64,000 bases of DNA from Streptomyces sp. WP-1. GTDB taxonomy: Bacteria; Actinomycetota; Actinomycetes; Streptomycetales; Streptomycetaceae. Position numbers and translations under genes: made by a program. The notes under the pieces were generated by a model. The model worked only from the letters and a program-made list of their open reading frames with translations. It was not told the DNA's origin and made no database searches. Location of the stretch: assembly GCF_030450125.1 (NCBI RefSeq), contig NZ_CP123923.1:1426001-1490000 (forward strand). Reading direction: 5' to 3'. Shown piece by piece: positions 26,180-34,620 of this stretch (position 1 is the stretch's first letter; each line of letters begins with the position of its first letter).

Positions 26180-27978
26180 GCGGTTTCTCCTTCATCGTGT
26201 ACGGCGGGTGCCCCTGCGGACACCCAGAACCGGATGCTCTCCGCGAGCACCACCAGGGCGACGACCACGGCGAGCACCGTGAGCGCGGCCGTGAACTGCG
26301 CGGCGGTGAGCGCCGCGGCCAGGACGGTGACGAGCAGGGTGCGCCCGTCGTGCCCCCCTATGGAGCGCACCAGCCAGGCCGGCGGCGCTCCGGCGTTGCC
26401 GCGGATGCGGTACACCGTGTCGTAGTGATGGTAGGCGACCGCCGCCACCAGCCCGAAAGCCGCGGGAAGCGCCCCGTTCACCCCCGCTTCGGCCGCGAGC
26501 GCGAGGACGGTGCCGTACTCGGCGGCGCGGAAGAACGGCGGGACCAGCCAGTCGAGGGCGCCCTTGAGCGGGCGGGCGACGGCGAGGGCCGAGGTGAGGA
26601 CGTAGACCAGGGCGCCGATCACCGGCACCACCGAGCCGTAGCCGGAGAAGGCCGAGCAGGCGACGACCGCGGCGCCGCCGAGCAGGGCGGCGGCGGGGAC
26701 GGCGAGGCCGGGCAGACCGCGCCGGGCGACGCGCCCGACGGCCTCGGTGAGCGGGCCGGGGTCGGCGAGGTCGGCCAGCGCCTGCGCGGCGCGGTCGGTG
26801 CGGTGCGCCTTGCGGGTCAGCGAGCGCAGCACCCGGCCCGCGGTGGTGTACGTGGCGGCGAAGGCGCAGCCGACGAGCAGCGCGTAGAAGGTGATCCGCG
26901 GGGTGGTGACGGCGGTCAGGACCGCGATCATCGCCCAGCGCTCGCCGATCGGCAGCACTATCATCCGGCGCAGCCAGACCGTCCAGCCGACGCTGTCCAG
27001 CTTGTCGGAGAGGGCGGCGGTGGGGCTGGTGTTGGCGGTGGCGTCGTGGTTGGCCTCGTTGAAGGAGAAGTCGACCACGTGCCGGCAGGTCTGGAGGACC
27101 ATCGCGCCGAGCGCGAGCGCCCAGACGTCGTCGTGTCCGCCGCGGGCCGCGCCCAGGGCGAGACCGGCGTAGTAGGCGTACTCCTTGGCCCGGTCGAAGG
27201 TGGCGTCGAGCCAGGCACCGAGGGTGGAGTACTTCAGGGCGTAGCGAGCGAGCTGGCCGTCGGTGCAGTCCAGCACGAAGGAGGCGATCAGCAGCACACC
27301 GGCGGCTATGAAACCGCCGCGGGTGCCGGTGGCCGCGCAGCCGGCCGCGATCAGCGCGGTGAGCAGCGAGGCGGTGGTGACCTGGTTCGGGGTCAGACCG
27401 CGGCGCGCGCACCAGCGGGCGAGGTAGCGCGAGTACGGGCTGACGCAGTGCGTGGTGAAGAAGCCGTCGCGGGACTTCACGGCCGACTTCAGGCGTACGG
27501 CCTCGTCGTCCACGGCGGCGACGGCCTGCCGTGCCTCGTTGCGGGCCTGCGGGTCGGCGGGTACGACGGCGACGAGGCTGCCCAGCTCGGGGCGGTGGAC
27601 CTCGCTGCCGTCGGCGTCCAGCTCGGTGACGATCCGGTCGGCGAGGCTGCCGACGGCGACCGCGGTGCCGCCGCCCGAGGAGGTCTCGCGGGCCACGGCA
27701 CGGGTCAGCGCCTGCCGGGCGGCCGGCTGAGCGGTGACGGCGCCGGGGACGGCGGCGAGCGGGAAGCGGGGGTCGGTCAGGCCGAGCCGCAGGGCGTGCA
27801 CATGGCCGACGAAACCGGCGTCGACCACGGCCACGCGGTCACCGGCGGGGGCGGCCGCGAGCAGGGTCTCGGTCTCGGCGGTGCTCTCCGCCATCCGGAC
27901 GTCGAAGCCGAGGGACCGCAGATCGCTCTCGAGCGACGATCCGGGGACCGGCTGACCGGTGACGATGGCGGTCGGCAA
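26176..27978 (-). CDS. two-part membrane CDP-alcohol transferase (DUF5941-like)
   Basis: 600 residues. Residues ~1-150 look like a small alpha/beta domain with nucleotidyltransferase-like character (GSSLESDLRSLGFDV ... VAVVDAGFVGHV). A CDP-alcohol transferase domain follows, with motif VLDCTDGQLARYALKY ... GAWLDATFDRAKEYAYY (D-x2-DG-x2-AR-x8-G-x3-D-x3-D). The last ~250 residues form many membrane helices. It is the first gene of the envelope operon. A TTG at 27978, eight nt after GGGAG, fits as the start. The alcohol donated is unknown. Confidence 0.82.
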   Translation of the reverse strand: MPTAIVTGQPVPGSSLESDLRSLGFDVRMAESTAETETLLAAAPAGDRVAVVDAGFVGHVHALRLGLTDPRFPLAAVPGAVTAQPAARQALTRAVARETSSGGGTAVAVGSLADRIVTELDADGSEVHRPELGSLVAVVPADPQARNEARQAVAAVDDEAVRLKSAVKSRDGFFTTHCVSPYSRYLARWCARRGLTPNQVTTASLLTALIAAGCAATGTRGGFIAAGVLLIASFVLDCTDGQLARYALKYSTLGAWLDATFDRAKEYAYYAGLALGAARGGHDDVWALALGAMVLQTCRHVVDFSFNEANHDATANTSPTAALSDKLDSVGWTVWLRRMIVLPIGERWAMIAVLTAVTTPRITFYALLVGCAFAATYTTAGRVLRSLTRKAHRTDRAAQALADLADPGPLTEAVGRVARRGLPGLAVPAAALLGGAAVVACSAFSGYGSVVPVIGALVYVLTSALAVARPLKGALDWLVPPFFRAAEYGTVLALAAEAGVNGALPAAFGLVAAVAYHHYDTVYRIRGNAGAPPAWLVRSIGGHDGRTLLVTVLAAALTAAQFTAALTVLAVVVALVVLAESIRFWVSAGAPAVHDEGETA

Positions 27979-28288
27979 CCGAACTCACTCCCTGGGCGCC
28001 GGCGCGTCGGCACCGGTCTTCTGCATGGTGGGGCGCCCCTGGCCTGCGGCACCCGGGCGGCATGTCGGCAGAGGGTATCGGATGAACCGAAGCCCGTGTT
28101 CACCGGCCGTTCACGACCCGTCCCGCGGCCGGGGCCCCGCCCTTTGCCGCGATCATCATGAGCGATCCCGCCCCCACCCCACAAACCGCGGCCGCAGACC
28201 CGGGCATCCGGGACACGCGCGTCAACGAGGGGTGTGCGCCCGGTCGCCGAGGGCTACAGAGTGAACCGCCAGCATAAGGTGGGGAAGC
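27979..28288. other. divergent intergenic region (310 bp)
   Basis: Separates the envelope operon (minus) from the epimerase gene (plus) and must hold both promoters. No gene or clear -10/-35 pair was recognised; TAAGGT at ~28275 is close to the epimerase ATG. Nothing else notable. Confidence 0.4.
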
Positions 28289-29260
28289 ATGACGTGGCTG
28301 ATCACCGGCGGTGCCGGATACATCGGGGCGCACGTGGCGCGCGCCATGACCGGCGCCGGCGAGAAGGTCGTCGTACTGGACGACCTCTCCGCCGCCGTAC
28401 CCTCCCGCCTCCCCTCCGACGTCCCGCTCGTCACCGGCTCCACCCTCGACGGCCCCCGCCTGCGCGAGGCCCTCACCGAGCACGGTGTCACCGGCGTCGT
28501 CCACCTCGCCGCCCGCAAGCAGGTCGCCGAGTCCGTCGCCGACCCCACCCGCTACTACCGGGAGAACGTCGGCGGCCTCGCCACCCTCCTGGACGCCATG
28601 GCCGCGGCCGACGTCCGCCGGCTGCTGTTCTCCTCCTCCGCCGCGGTGTACGGCAACCCGGACGTGGACCTGATCACCGAGGACACCCCCTGCGCCCCGG
28701 TCAACCCCTACGGGGAGACCAAGCTGGCGGGCGAGTGGCTGGTCCGGGCGGCCGGGCGGGCGCACGGCATCTCCACCGTGTGCCTGCGCTACTTCAACGT
28801 GGCGGGCGCCGCGGCGCCCGAACTCGCGGACACCGGTGTGTTCAACATCGTGCCGATGGTCTTCGACCGGCTCACCCGCGGCGAGGCCCCCCGGATCTTC
28901 GGCGACGACTACCCGACGCCGGACGGCACCTGTGTACGGGACTACATCCACGTGGCCGACCTCGCCGAGGCCCACCTCGCCGCGGCGCGCCGTCTCGCGG
29001 GTGACACCCCGGCCGGCGATCTGACGCTGAACATCGGCCGCGGCGAGGGCGTCTCGGTCCGGGAGCTGATCACCATCGTCGGCGAGGTCTCCGGCGACCG
29101 CCGGGAACCGGTCGTGGAGCCCCGCAGGCCCGGTGACGCGCCCCGCGCGGTCGCCTCGGCCGAACGCGCCGCCCGGGAGCTGGGCTGGCGCGCCCGCCGC
29201 GACGTCCACGAGATGGTCCGCTCGGCCTGGGAGGGCTGGCGGCTGCACCACGGGAAGTAA
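28289..29260 (+). CDS. NAD-dependent epimerase/dehydratase (GalE-like)
   Basis: 323 residues, extended SDR. NAD motif GGAGYIG (~7-13), catalytic SSSAAVYG followed by YGETK (Tyr/Lys), and C-terminal GRGEGVSVRELI as in UDP-glucose 4-epimerases. It likely interconverts UDP-glucose/galactose or a related sugar nucleotide, possibly feeding the glycosyltransferase of the divergent envelope cluster. Slightly shorter than GalE. Substrate not proven. Confidence 0.85.
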   Translation: MTWLITGGAGYIGAHVARAMTGAGEKVVVLDDLSAAVPSRLPSDVPLVTGSTLDGPRLREALTEHGVTGVVHLAARKQVAESVADPTRYYRENVGGLATLLDAMAAADVRRLLFSSSAAVYGNPDVDLITEDTPCAPVNPYGETKLAGEWLVRAAGRAHGISTVCLRYFNVAGAAAPELADTGVFNIVPMVFDRLTRGEAPRIFGDDYPTPDGTCVRDYIHVADLAEAHLAAARRLAGDTPAGDLTLNIGRGEGVSVRELITIVGEVSGDRREPVVEPRRPGDAPRAVASAERAARELGWRARRDVHEMVRSAWEGWRLHHGK

Positions 29261-29416
29261 CCCGCGAGGGGGCGCGAGGCGTCCCGCAGCGCCCTGACCA
29301 GCGGATCGTTTCCGCAGGTCAGGGCACATGACAACGGTGTTCAGTACCGCGTTGCCCGATACCCCCCGCCCGTAGTTGACTGGGCCTCCGGACGACCACG
29401 GAAGGACGGTTCCGCC

Positions 29417-30358
29417 ATGGGGGCTGGGCACGATCACGGGCATGCGCACACCCATGCGCCCCCTACGGGCACGGCCGCGGCCGCCTACCTCGGCAGGCTG
29501 CGGATCGCCCTCTGCATCACGCTGACGATCATGGTGGTGGAGATCGCGGGCGGACTCCTCTCGGACTCCCTCGCGCTGATCGCGGACGCCGCCCACATGG
29601 CGACGGACGCGGTGGGCCTCGGCATGGCGCTGCTGGCGATCCACTTCGCCAACCGCCCGCCGAGCGCCAACCGCACCTTCGGCTACGCCCGCGCCGAGAT
29701 CCTCGCCGCCCTGGCCAACTGCGTGCTGCTGCTCGGCGTCGGCGGCTACGTCCTGTACGAGGCGGTGCAGCGGTTCGTCGCCCCCGCGGACACCCACGGC
29801 GGTCTGATGATCGTGTTCGGCGCGATCGGCCTGGTGGCGAACTCCATCTCGCTGACCCTGCTGATGCGCGGCCAGCAGGAGAGCCTGAACGTGCGCGGCG
29901 CGTTCCTGGAGGTCGCCGCCGACGCGCTGGGCTCGGTCGCGGTGATGATCTCCGCCGCCGTGATCCTCCTCACCGGCTTCAAGGCGGCCGACCCGATCGC
30001 CTCGATCGTCATCGGTCTGATGATCGTGCCGCGAACCCTGAAGCTGCTGCGGGAGACGCTGGACGTGCTCCTGGAGGCGGCGCCCAAGAACGTCGACATG
30101 GCGGAGGTCCGGGCGCACATCCTCGCGCTGGACGGCGTGGAGGACGTACACGATCTGCACGCCTGGACGATCACCTCCGGCATGCCGGTGCTGTCCGCGC
30201 ACGTGGTGGTCAGCTCGGAGGTGCTCAACGCCATCGGGCACGAGAAGATGCTGCACGAGCTCCAGGGCTGCATCGGCACGCACTTCGACGTCGAGCACTG
30301 CACCTTCCAGCTGGAGCCGGGCGGGCACGCGGAGCACGAGGCGCGGCTCTGCCACTGA
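29417..30358 (+). CDS. cation diffusion facilitator (CzcD/ZitB-like efflux)
   Basis: 313 residues. A His-rich N-terminus (HDHGHAHTH) precedes six membrane helices and a cytoplasmic metal-binding domain ending HFDVEHCTFQLE. The TM2 site is DAAHMATD (HxxxD). The matching TM5 site reads LEVAADALGS, with Glu where ZitB-like proteins have His, which could alter metal preference. It exports Zn2+ or related cations in exchange for protons. GGAAGGACGG lies upstream of ATG 29417. Confidence 0.92.
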   Translation: MGAGHDHGHAHTHAPPTGTAAAAYLGRLRIALCITLTIMVVEIAGGLLSDSLALIADAAHMATDAVGLGMALLAIHFANRPPSANRTFGYARAEILAALANCVLLLGVGGYVLYEAVQRFVAPADTHGGLMIVFGAIGLVANSISLTLLMRGQQESLNVRGAFLEVAADALGSVAVMISAAVILLTGFKAADPIASIVIGLMIVPRTLKLLRETLDVLLEAAPKNVDMAEVRAHILALDGVEDVHDLHAWTITSGMPVLSAHVVVSSEVLNAIGHEKMLHELQGCIGTHFDVEHCTFQLEPGGHAEHEARLCH

Positions 30359-30613
30359 GCCGCCGGCCCCTCGGCACCGGCGGCCCGCCGCCGCAGTACC
30401 ACCGGCGGTCCGTCGCCGCGCCCGACACGGAAGCCATTCATCCGTTCGATGGCACCCGGACGGTTCCCTCCCGGGGCCTGAGGGCACGATGATCTACCGG
30501 GTCCCCCTTCCGGCGCCGTCGCCCGCCCTGACATGCGAGTGTGCCGGGAAGTGCCGGGAGTGCCGGATTCGTACGGCAGACTTGGGGGGCGAAGACCGAG
30601 GCGAAGGATGGGT

Positions 30614-31207
30614 ATGCCGATCACACCTGCCACCGAGACGCACAGCTCGACGAACGGCGCCGCACAGGCGATCCTGCTGGAACTCGTCGACGAGAAGGGC
30701 GTGACCATCGGCACCGCGGAGAAGCTCGCGGCCCATCAGGCGCCGGGGCAGCTGCACCGCGCGTTCTCGGTGTTCCTCTTCGACGAGCAGGGCCGGCTGC
30801 TGCTCCAGCAGCGGGCGCTCGGCAAGTACCACTCCCCCGGCGTGTGGTCCAACACCTGCTGCGGCCACCCCTACCCCGGTGAGGCGCCGTTCGCGGCCGC
30901 CGCCCGGCGTACGTACGAGGAGCTGGGCGTCTCCCCCTCGCTGCTGGCCGAGGCGGGCACCGTGCGCTACAACCACCCGGACCCGGCCTCGGGCCTGGTG
31001 GAGCAGGAGTTCAACCACCTGTTCGTCGGCCTGGTGCAGGCGCCGCTCGCGGCCGACCCGGAGGAGGTCGCCGCGACCGCCTTCGTGACCGCGCAGGAGC
31101 TGGCCGAGCGCCACGCCCGGGACACGTTCTCGGCCTGGTTCATGACGGTCCTGGACGCGGCCCGCCCCGCGGTCCGGGAGCTGACGGGCCCGGCCGCGGG
31201 CTGGTGA
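30614..31207 (+). CDS. idi: isopentenyl-diphosphate delta-isomerase, type I
   Basis: 197 residues, Nudix-like IPP isomerase fold. The catalytic Cys is in SNTCCGHP (~C83), and the metal-binding Glu pair is in RRTYEELG. It interconverts IPP and DMAPP, and together with dxs/ispG in the hopanoid operon 10-20 kb away it could boost isoprenoid flux. ATG 30614 has AAGGA 5 nt upstream; ATG 30608 overlaps that Shine-Dalgarno and is less likely. Confidence 0.95.
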   Translation: MPITPATETHSSTNGAAQAILLELVDEKGVTIGTAEKLAAHQAPGQLHRAFSVFLFDEQGRLLLQQRALGKYHSPGVWSNTCCGHPYPGEAPFAAAARRTYEELGVSPSLLAEAGTVRYNHPDPASGLVEQEFNHLFVGLVQAPLAADPEEVAATAFVTAQELAERHARDTFSAWFMTVLDAARPAVRELTGPAAGW

Positions 31208-31255
31208 CGCCTTTCACCGCGTCGGCGCCGTGAACCTCAAGGGTGCGCGGGCGCC

Positions 31256-31822
31256 TCAGGGATACCCGGGCTTGAGCGGCAGGGCGGCCCAGATCACCTT
31301 GCCGCCGCTCGCGGTGTGCTCCACGTCGACCACCCCGCCCGCCTCCCGGGCCACCTCGCGCACCAGGAGCAGCCCCCGCCCGCCGGTCCGGCCGTGATCG
31401 GCCTCCAGGGCCGTCGGGCGGTAGGGGTGGTTGTCCTCCACGGACACCCGCACCCACTCGGCGCCGACCGCGACCTCCACGGCCACCACGGGCGAGAGCA
31501 GCGCCGCGTGCTTCACGGCGTTCGTGACCAGCTCGGAGACGATCAGCAGCAGGCCCTGCACCAGCTCGTCGGAGACCGGCACGCCCTGGCGCAGCAGCAG
31601 GTCCCGCACCGCGTGCCGGGCCTGCGGGACCGAGGCGTCCACCGCGGCCGCGGTGAACCGCCAGACACCCTCGTACGGCAGTGGGTGGGGCGCCCGCTCG
31701 GCGTCCCCCGCCGGGCCCGGGCCGTCCCCGCGCCCGTGGTTGTCCATCGTCCGGTCGCCACCCTCACGCTCGATTGTCACCACGCGACGAGTGTTGGTAA
31801 CGAGCGGCTCCGCCTCGGACAT
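31256..31822 (-). CDS. RsbW-like ATP-binding anti-sigma-type regulator
   Basis: 188 residues; the C-terminal ~130 form a HATPase domain with N-box SELVTNAVKHA, G1 VSVEDN and G2 GGRGLLLVREVA. Stand-alone domains of this kind in Streptomyces are usually anti-sigma factors or serine kinases of anti-anti-sigma proteins. No sigma gene is adjacent. The first ~55 residues are not conserved; ATG 31747 is an alternative start. It lies 55 nt downstream of the HdeD-like gene. Confidence 0.85.
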   Translation of the reverse strand: MSEAEPLVTNTRRVVTIEREGGDRTMDNHGRGDGPGPAGDAERAPHPLPYEGVWRFTAAAVDASVPQARHAVRDLLLRQGVPVSDELVQGLLLIVSELVTNAVKHAALLSPVVAVEVAVGAEWVRVSVEDNHPYRPTALEADHGRTGGRGLLLVREVAREAGGVVDVEHTASGGKVIWAALPLKPGYP

Positions 31823-31877
31823 CTGACCAGAAGTCGCCGGATATCGAGCGCTTTCTGACCGACTGCTTATGACAACG

Positions 31878-32477
31878 TCACGTGTCGGACTGTTTTCCCG
31901 TCTGCGGCTGCTCGCTGACGAGACCGATGATCCGACGGCCGCCGTAGCCGGTGGCGATCAGGCCGAGGCCGTCGAAGAGCAGCGCGAGTGAGAAGAAGGC
32001 GCCGATGACGTACTGGCTGCTGCCGGGCCAGTGGGCGAGGACCAGGATGCCGAGCAGCAGGTCGAAGACGCCGAGCAGCAGGGTCCAGCCGAACTGGGGG
32101 CCGCGTACGACGATGCTGCCGACCATCCGGAAGAGGCCGGCGGACAGGAACAGCAGCGCGGCGAACATGGTGAGCGCGGCGGCGGCCGCGTGCGGGAGCC
32201 GGATGACGACGACGCCGGCCGCGATGTTCAGGGCGGCCACGATCACGCCGAGCCAGAAGTAGTTGGTGCCGCGGGCCTGGATCGCGTGCAGCAGTCCGAC
32301 GATCCCGCCGATCAGCAGCAGCCAGCCGAACAGCAGCATCGAGGTGAGCGTGGCGACCCCGGTGTAGACGAGTCCGACGAGTCCGGCGAGGACGAGGATC
32401 ACGCCGAGCACCGCGAGCAGGCCGAACCCCTGGCGCATGGAAGTCGCCCTGTCCTTGGGCTTGCGCGTCCTGGCCAT
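31878..32477 (-). CDS. HdeD-family (DUF308) membrane protein
   Basis: 199 residues with six predicted hydrophobic helices in pairs (starting at FGLLAVLGVILVLAGLVGLV, ~19-38), the repeat architecture of HdeD/DUF308 proteins, and cytoplasmic basic ends. Function in actinobacteria is not established; the E. coli protein is linked to acid resistance. GAGGAGG precedes ATG 32477. Divergent from the enoyl-CoA hydratase gene across a poly-G tandem repeat. Confidence 0.87.
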   Translation of the reverse strand: MARTRKPKDRATSMRQGFGLLAVLGVILVLAGLVGLVYTGVATLTSMLLFGWLLLIGGIVGLLHAIQARGTNYFWLGVIVAALNIAAGVVVIRLPHAAAAALTMFAALLFLSAGLFRMVGSIVVRGPQFGWTLLLGVFDLLLGILVLAHWPGSSQYVIGAFFSLALLFDGLGLIATGYGGRRIIGLVSEQPQTGKQSDT

Positions 32478-32550
32478 CGCCACCTCCTCGGGAATCCGTC
32501 GATTCCGCTGATTCCCCTGAATCCCCTTGATAAGTATTCTCCCTTTTCCC

Positions 32551-32648
32551 TTTCCCGCTCGGGGGGGGGCGGCTTCCCGCTCGGGGGGGCGGCTTCCCGC
32601 TCGGGGGGCGGCTTCCCGCTCGGGGGGCGGCTTCCCGCTCGGGGGCGG
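32551..32648. repeat. five ~19-bp tandem repeats with graded poly-G runs
   Basis: Unit CTTCCCGCTC-Gn-CGG repeated five times; the G-run shortens from 9 to 7, 6, 6 and 5 across the array. It lies between the divergent HdeD-like and enoyl-CoA hydratase genes. Slippage-prone and able to form G-quadruplexes on the plus strand. Confidence 0.9.
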
Positions 32649-32686
32649 TGGCGGGGCTCCGGGAGCGGGTGGATAGCATCCGGCGC

Positions 32687-33436
32687 ATGGAGCCTCAGCT
32701 GTCCCACCAGGTCGACGACTCCGTCGCCACGGTCGTGATCGGCAATCCGGCCAAGCGCAACGCCATGACGGCCGACATGTGGCGGGCACTGCCACCGCTG
32801 CTCGCGCGACTCGCCCGCGATCCCGGTGTCCGGACGCTGGTGCTGACCGGCGAGGGCACGACCTTCTGCGCGGGCGCGGACATCTCCACGCTGCGGGATT
32901 CGGCCCATCCGGCGCAGGGGCTCGCGGTGGCGGCGGAGGAGGCGCTGGCCGCGTTCCCGAAGCCGACCGTGGCCGCGGTGCGCGGGTACTGCGTGGGCGG
33001 CGGGGTGCAGCTCGCGGCGGCCTGCGATCTCCGACTGGCCGAGGAGGGCGCCCTGTTCGGGGTGACCCCGGCGCGGCTCGGCATCGTCTACCCCTCCTCC
33101 TCGACCCGCCGGCTGGTGTCCCTGGTGGGCCCGGCCGCCGCCAAGTACCTGTTGTTCACGGCCGAATTGATCGACACCGGGCGCGCGCTGCGCACCGGCC
33201 TGGTGGACGAGGTGCTGCCCGCGGGCGAACTCGACAAACGCATCGCCGAGTTGACGCGGACGCTGGTCTCCCGCTCGGGGCTCACCCAGGCCGCCGCCAA
33301 GGAGTTCGCGAACGGCCGCGAGGACCGGGACGCCCACTGGACGGAACAGGCCCGCACCGCCGACGACACAGCGGAGGGCGTATCCGCCTTCCTGGACCGC
33401 CGCACCCCGCACTTCACCTGGACACCACCCGCGTGA
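32687..33436 (+). CDS. enoyl-CoA hydratase/isomerase family protein
   Basis: 249 residues, crotonase fold: oxyanion-hole segments FCAGADISTL (~65) and GYCVGGGVQLAAACDLRLA (~103-121), then the FGVTPARLGIVYP stretch. It likely hydrates trans-2-enoyl-CoA or acts on another acyl-CoA; the usual catalytic Glu positions are not both evident. ATG 32687 has no strong Shine-Dalgarno. No obvious operon partner upstream. Confidence 0.88.
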   Translation: MEPQLSHQVDDSVATVVIGNPAKRNAMTADMWRALPPLLARLARDPGVRTLVLTGEGTTFCAGADISTLRDSAHPAQGLAVAAEEALAAFPKPTVAAVRGYCVGGGVQLAAACDLRLAEEGALFGVTPARLGIVYPSSSTRRLVSLVGPAAAKYLLFTAELIDTGRALRTGLVDEVLPAGELDKRIAELTRTLVSRSGLTQAAAKEFANGREDRDAHWTEQARTADDTAEGVSAFLDRRTPHFTWTPPA

Positions 33437-33568
33437 GGCGCGCCCGACGGTCGCCGACGAGGTGGACGCGGCGCGGCTGCGGGAGTGGTACCGGGCGCAG
33501 TCTGCTACCCACTTCCGGGTGAGCCTGGGGGCGCGGGGGCGTGGAACCGCAGGAAGCAGGGGGACCTC

Positions 33569-33853
33569 GTGTCCGTTCCCGCCTCTGTCCGCAGACCGAC
33601 CGCCGCCGGTGTCCTGGCCGCCGCCGTCGTGGGCGCGGCCGCCCTGCCGACCGCCGCCGCGGCCCGGCCCGCCGACCGACCGCACCACGCCGTCTCCTTT
33701 GACGCGCGGCGCTTCCCGTACCCCGGCGACCGCTGGGGCCGTGACCACCGGCGCGGCTGGGACCACCGCGACGACGGCCGCCGCTACGGCCACCGGAACG
33801 GCTGGGACGGCCGCTTCGGCGACCACGACCGCCGCGGGCACCGCCGGCACTGA
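33569..33853 (+). CDS. small secreted His/Arg/Asp/Gly-rich protein
   Basis: 94 residues. A signal peptide ([20 protein letters not shown], cleavage near AAA-RP) is followed by ~55 residues of very low complexity dominated by Arg, His, Asp, Gly, Trp and Tyr ([20 protein letters not shown]). AGGGGGA precedes the GTG. The composition suggests metal or polyanion binding outside the cell. Family not recognised. Confidence 0.65.
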   Translation: MSVPASVRRPTAAGVLAAAVVGAAALPTAAAARPADRPHHAVSFDARRFPYPGDRWGRDHRRGWDHRDDGRRYGHRNGWDGRFGDHDRRGHRRH

Positions 33854-33890
33854 TCCGGTCCACGAGTCGTCGTCGGCATCGGAGCTCACC

Positions 33891-33922
33891 GGGGCCGGGC
33901 AGGACATCTCCTGCCCGGCCCC
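33891..33922. terminator. bidirectional terminator hairpin
   Basis: Perfect 14-bp stem GGGGCCGGGCAGGA / TCCTGCCCGGCCCC with a CATC loop, between the secreted-protein gene and the convergent DJ-1-family gene. Confidence 0.75.
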
Positions 33923-33948
33923 GCCGCCTGCGCGAAGCCCCTTCGCGG

Positions 33949-34584
33949 TCAGGACAGATCGAAACGGCCGCCCGCCCGCAGTTCCTCGACGAGATGGGCG
34001 GGCGCCTTGTCCGGGGACCCGGCGTCGTAGGGCGGCTGGGGGTCGTACTCGGTCAGCAGCTGGACGGCCTGGGCGTGTTCGTCGCCCGCGATCCGGCCGA
34101 CCAGGGTGAGCGCCATGTCGATGCCGGAGGAGACCCCGGCCGCGGTGACGTACTTGCCCTCGGTCACCACCCGCTCGCCGGTGGGCCGGGCGCCGTACTT
34201 CTCCAGCATCGGCAGCACGGTCCAGTGGCTGGTGGCGCGGCGGCCCTCCAGCAGCCCGGCGGCGGCGAGCAGCAGCGAGCCCGAGCACACCGAGGTCGTC
34301 CAGGTGCTCGTCGCGTCGGCGGCGCGCAGCCAGTCCAGCAGCACGGGGTTCTCCAGTTGGGCCAGGGTGCCGGGACCGCCGGAGACGACCACGATGTCCG
34401 GGTGGGGCAGTTCGTGCAGAGCGCGGTCCGCGGTGAGGGCGAGGAAGCCGGTCTCGGTGCGGACGGCTCCGGCCCGCTCGGCGACGAAGGTGAGATGCGC
34501 GTCCGGGAGGCGGCTGAGGATCTCGTAGGGCCCCACGACATCGAGGGCGGTGAAGCGGTCGTAGACGACGACGGCGATCTGCAC
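33949..34584 (-). CDS. DJ-1/PfpI-family protein
   Basis: 211 residues, class I glutamine-amidotransferase-like fold with nucleophile-elbow Cys in [16 protein letters not shown] (~100) and VVVSGGPG upstream. Resembles isonitrile hydratase and the sensor half of GlxA regulators. GTG 34584 has AAGGA 6 nt upstream. It begins 36 nt after the GlxA-like regulator gene and probably forms a two-gene operon with it. Confidence 0.87.
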   Translation of the reverse strand: MQIAVVVYDRFTALDVVGPYEILSRLPDAHLTFVAERAGAVRTETGFLALTADRALHELPHPDIVVVSGGPGTLAQLENPVLLDWLRAADATSTWTTSVCSGSLLLAAAGLLEGRRATSHWTVLPMLEKYGARPTGERVVTEGKYVTAAGVSSGIDMALTLVGRIAGDEHAQAVQLLTEYDPQPPYDAGSPDKAPAHLVEELRAGGRFDLS

Positions 34585-34620
34585 GGCGGTTCCTTTCGGT
34601 TCGGTCGGCAACGGTGGTCC

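Noticed and set aside
33462..34109. 215-codon plus-strand frame over the small secreted protein
   Set aside because: Reads through the secreted gene in another frame, then the terminator and the antisense DJ-1 gene; low-complexity only.
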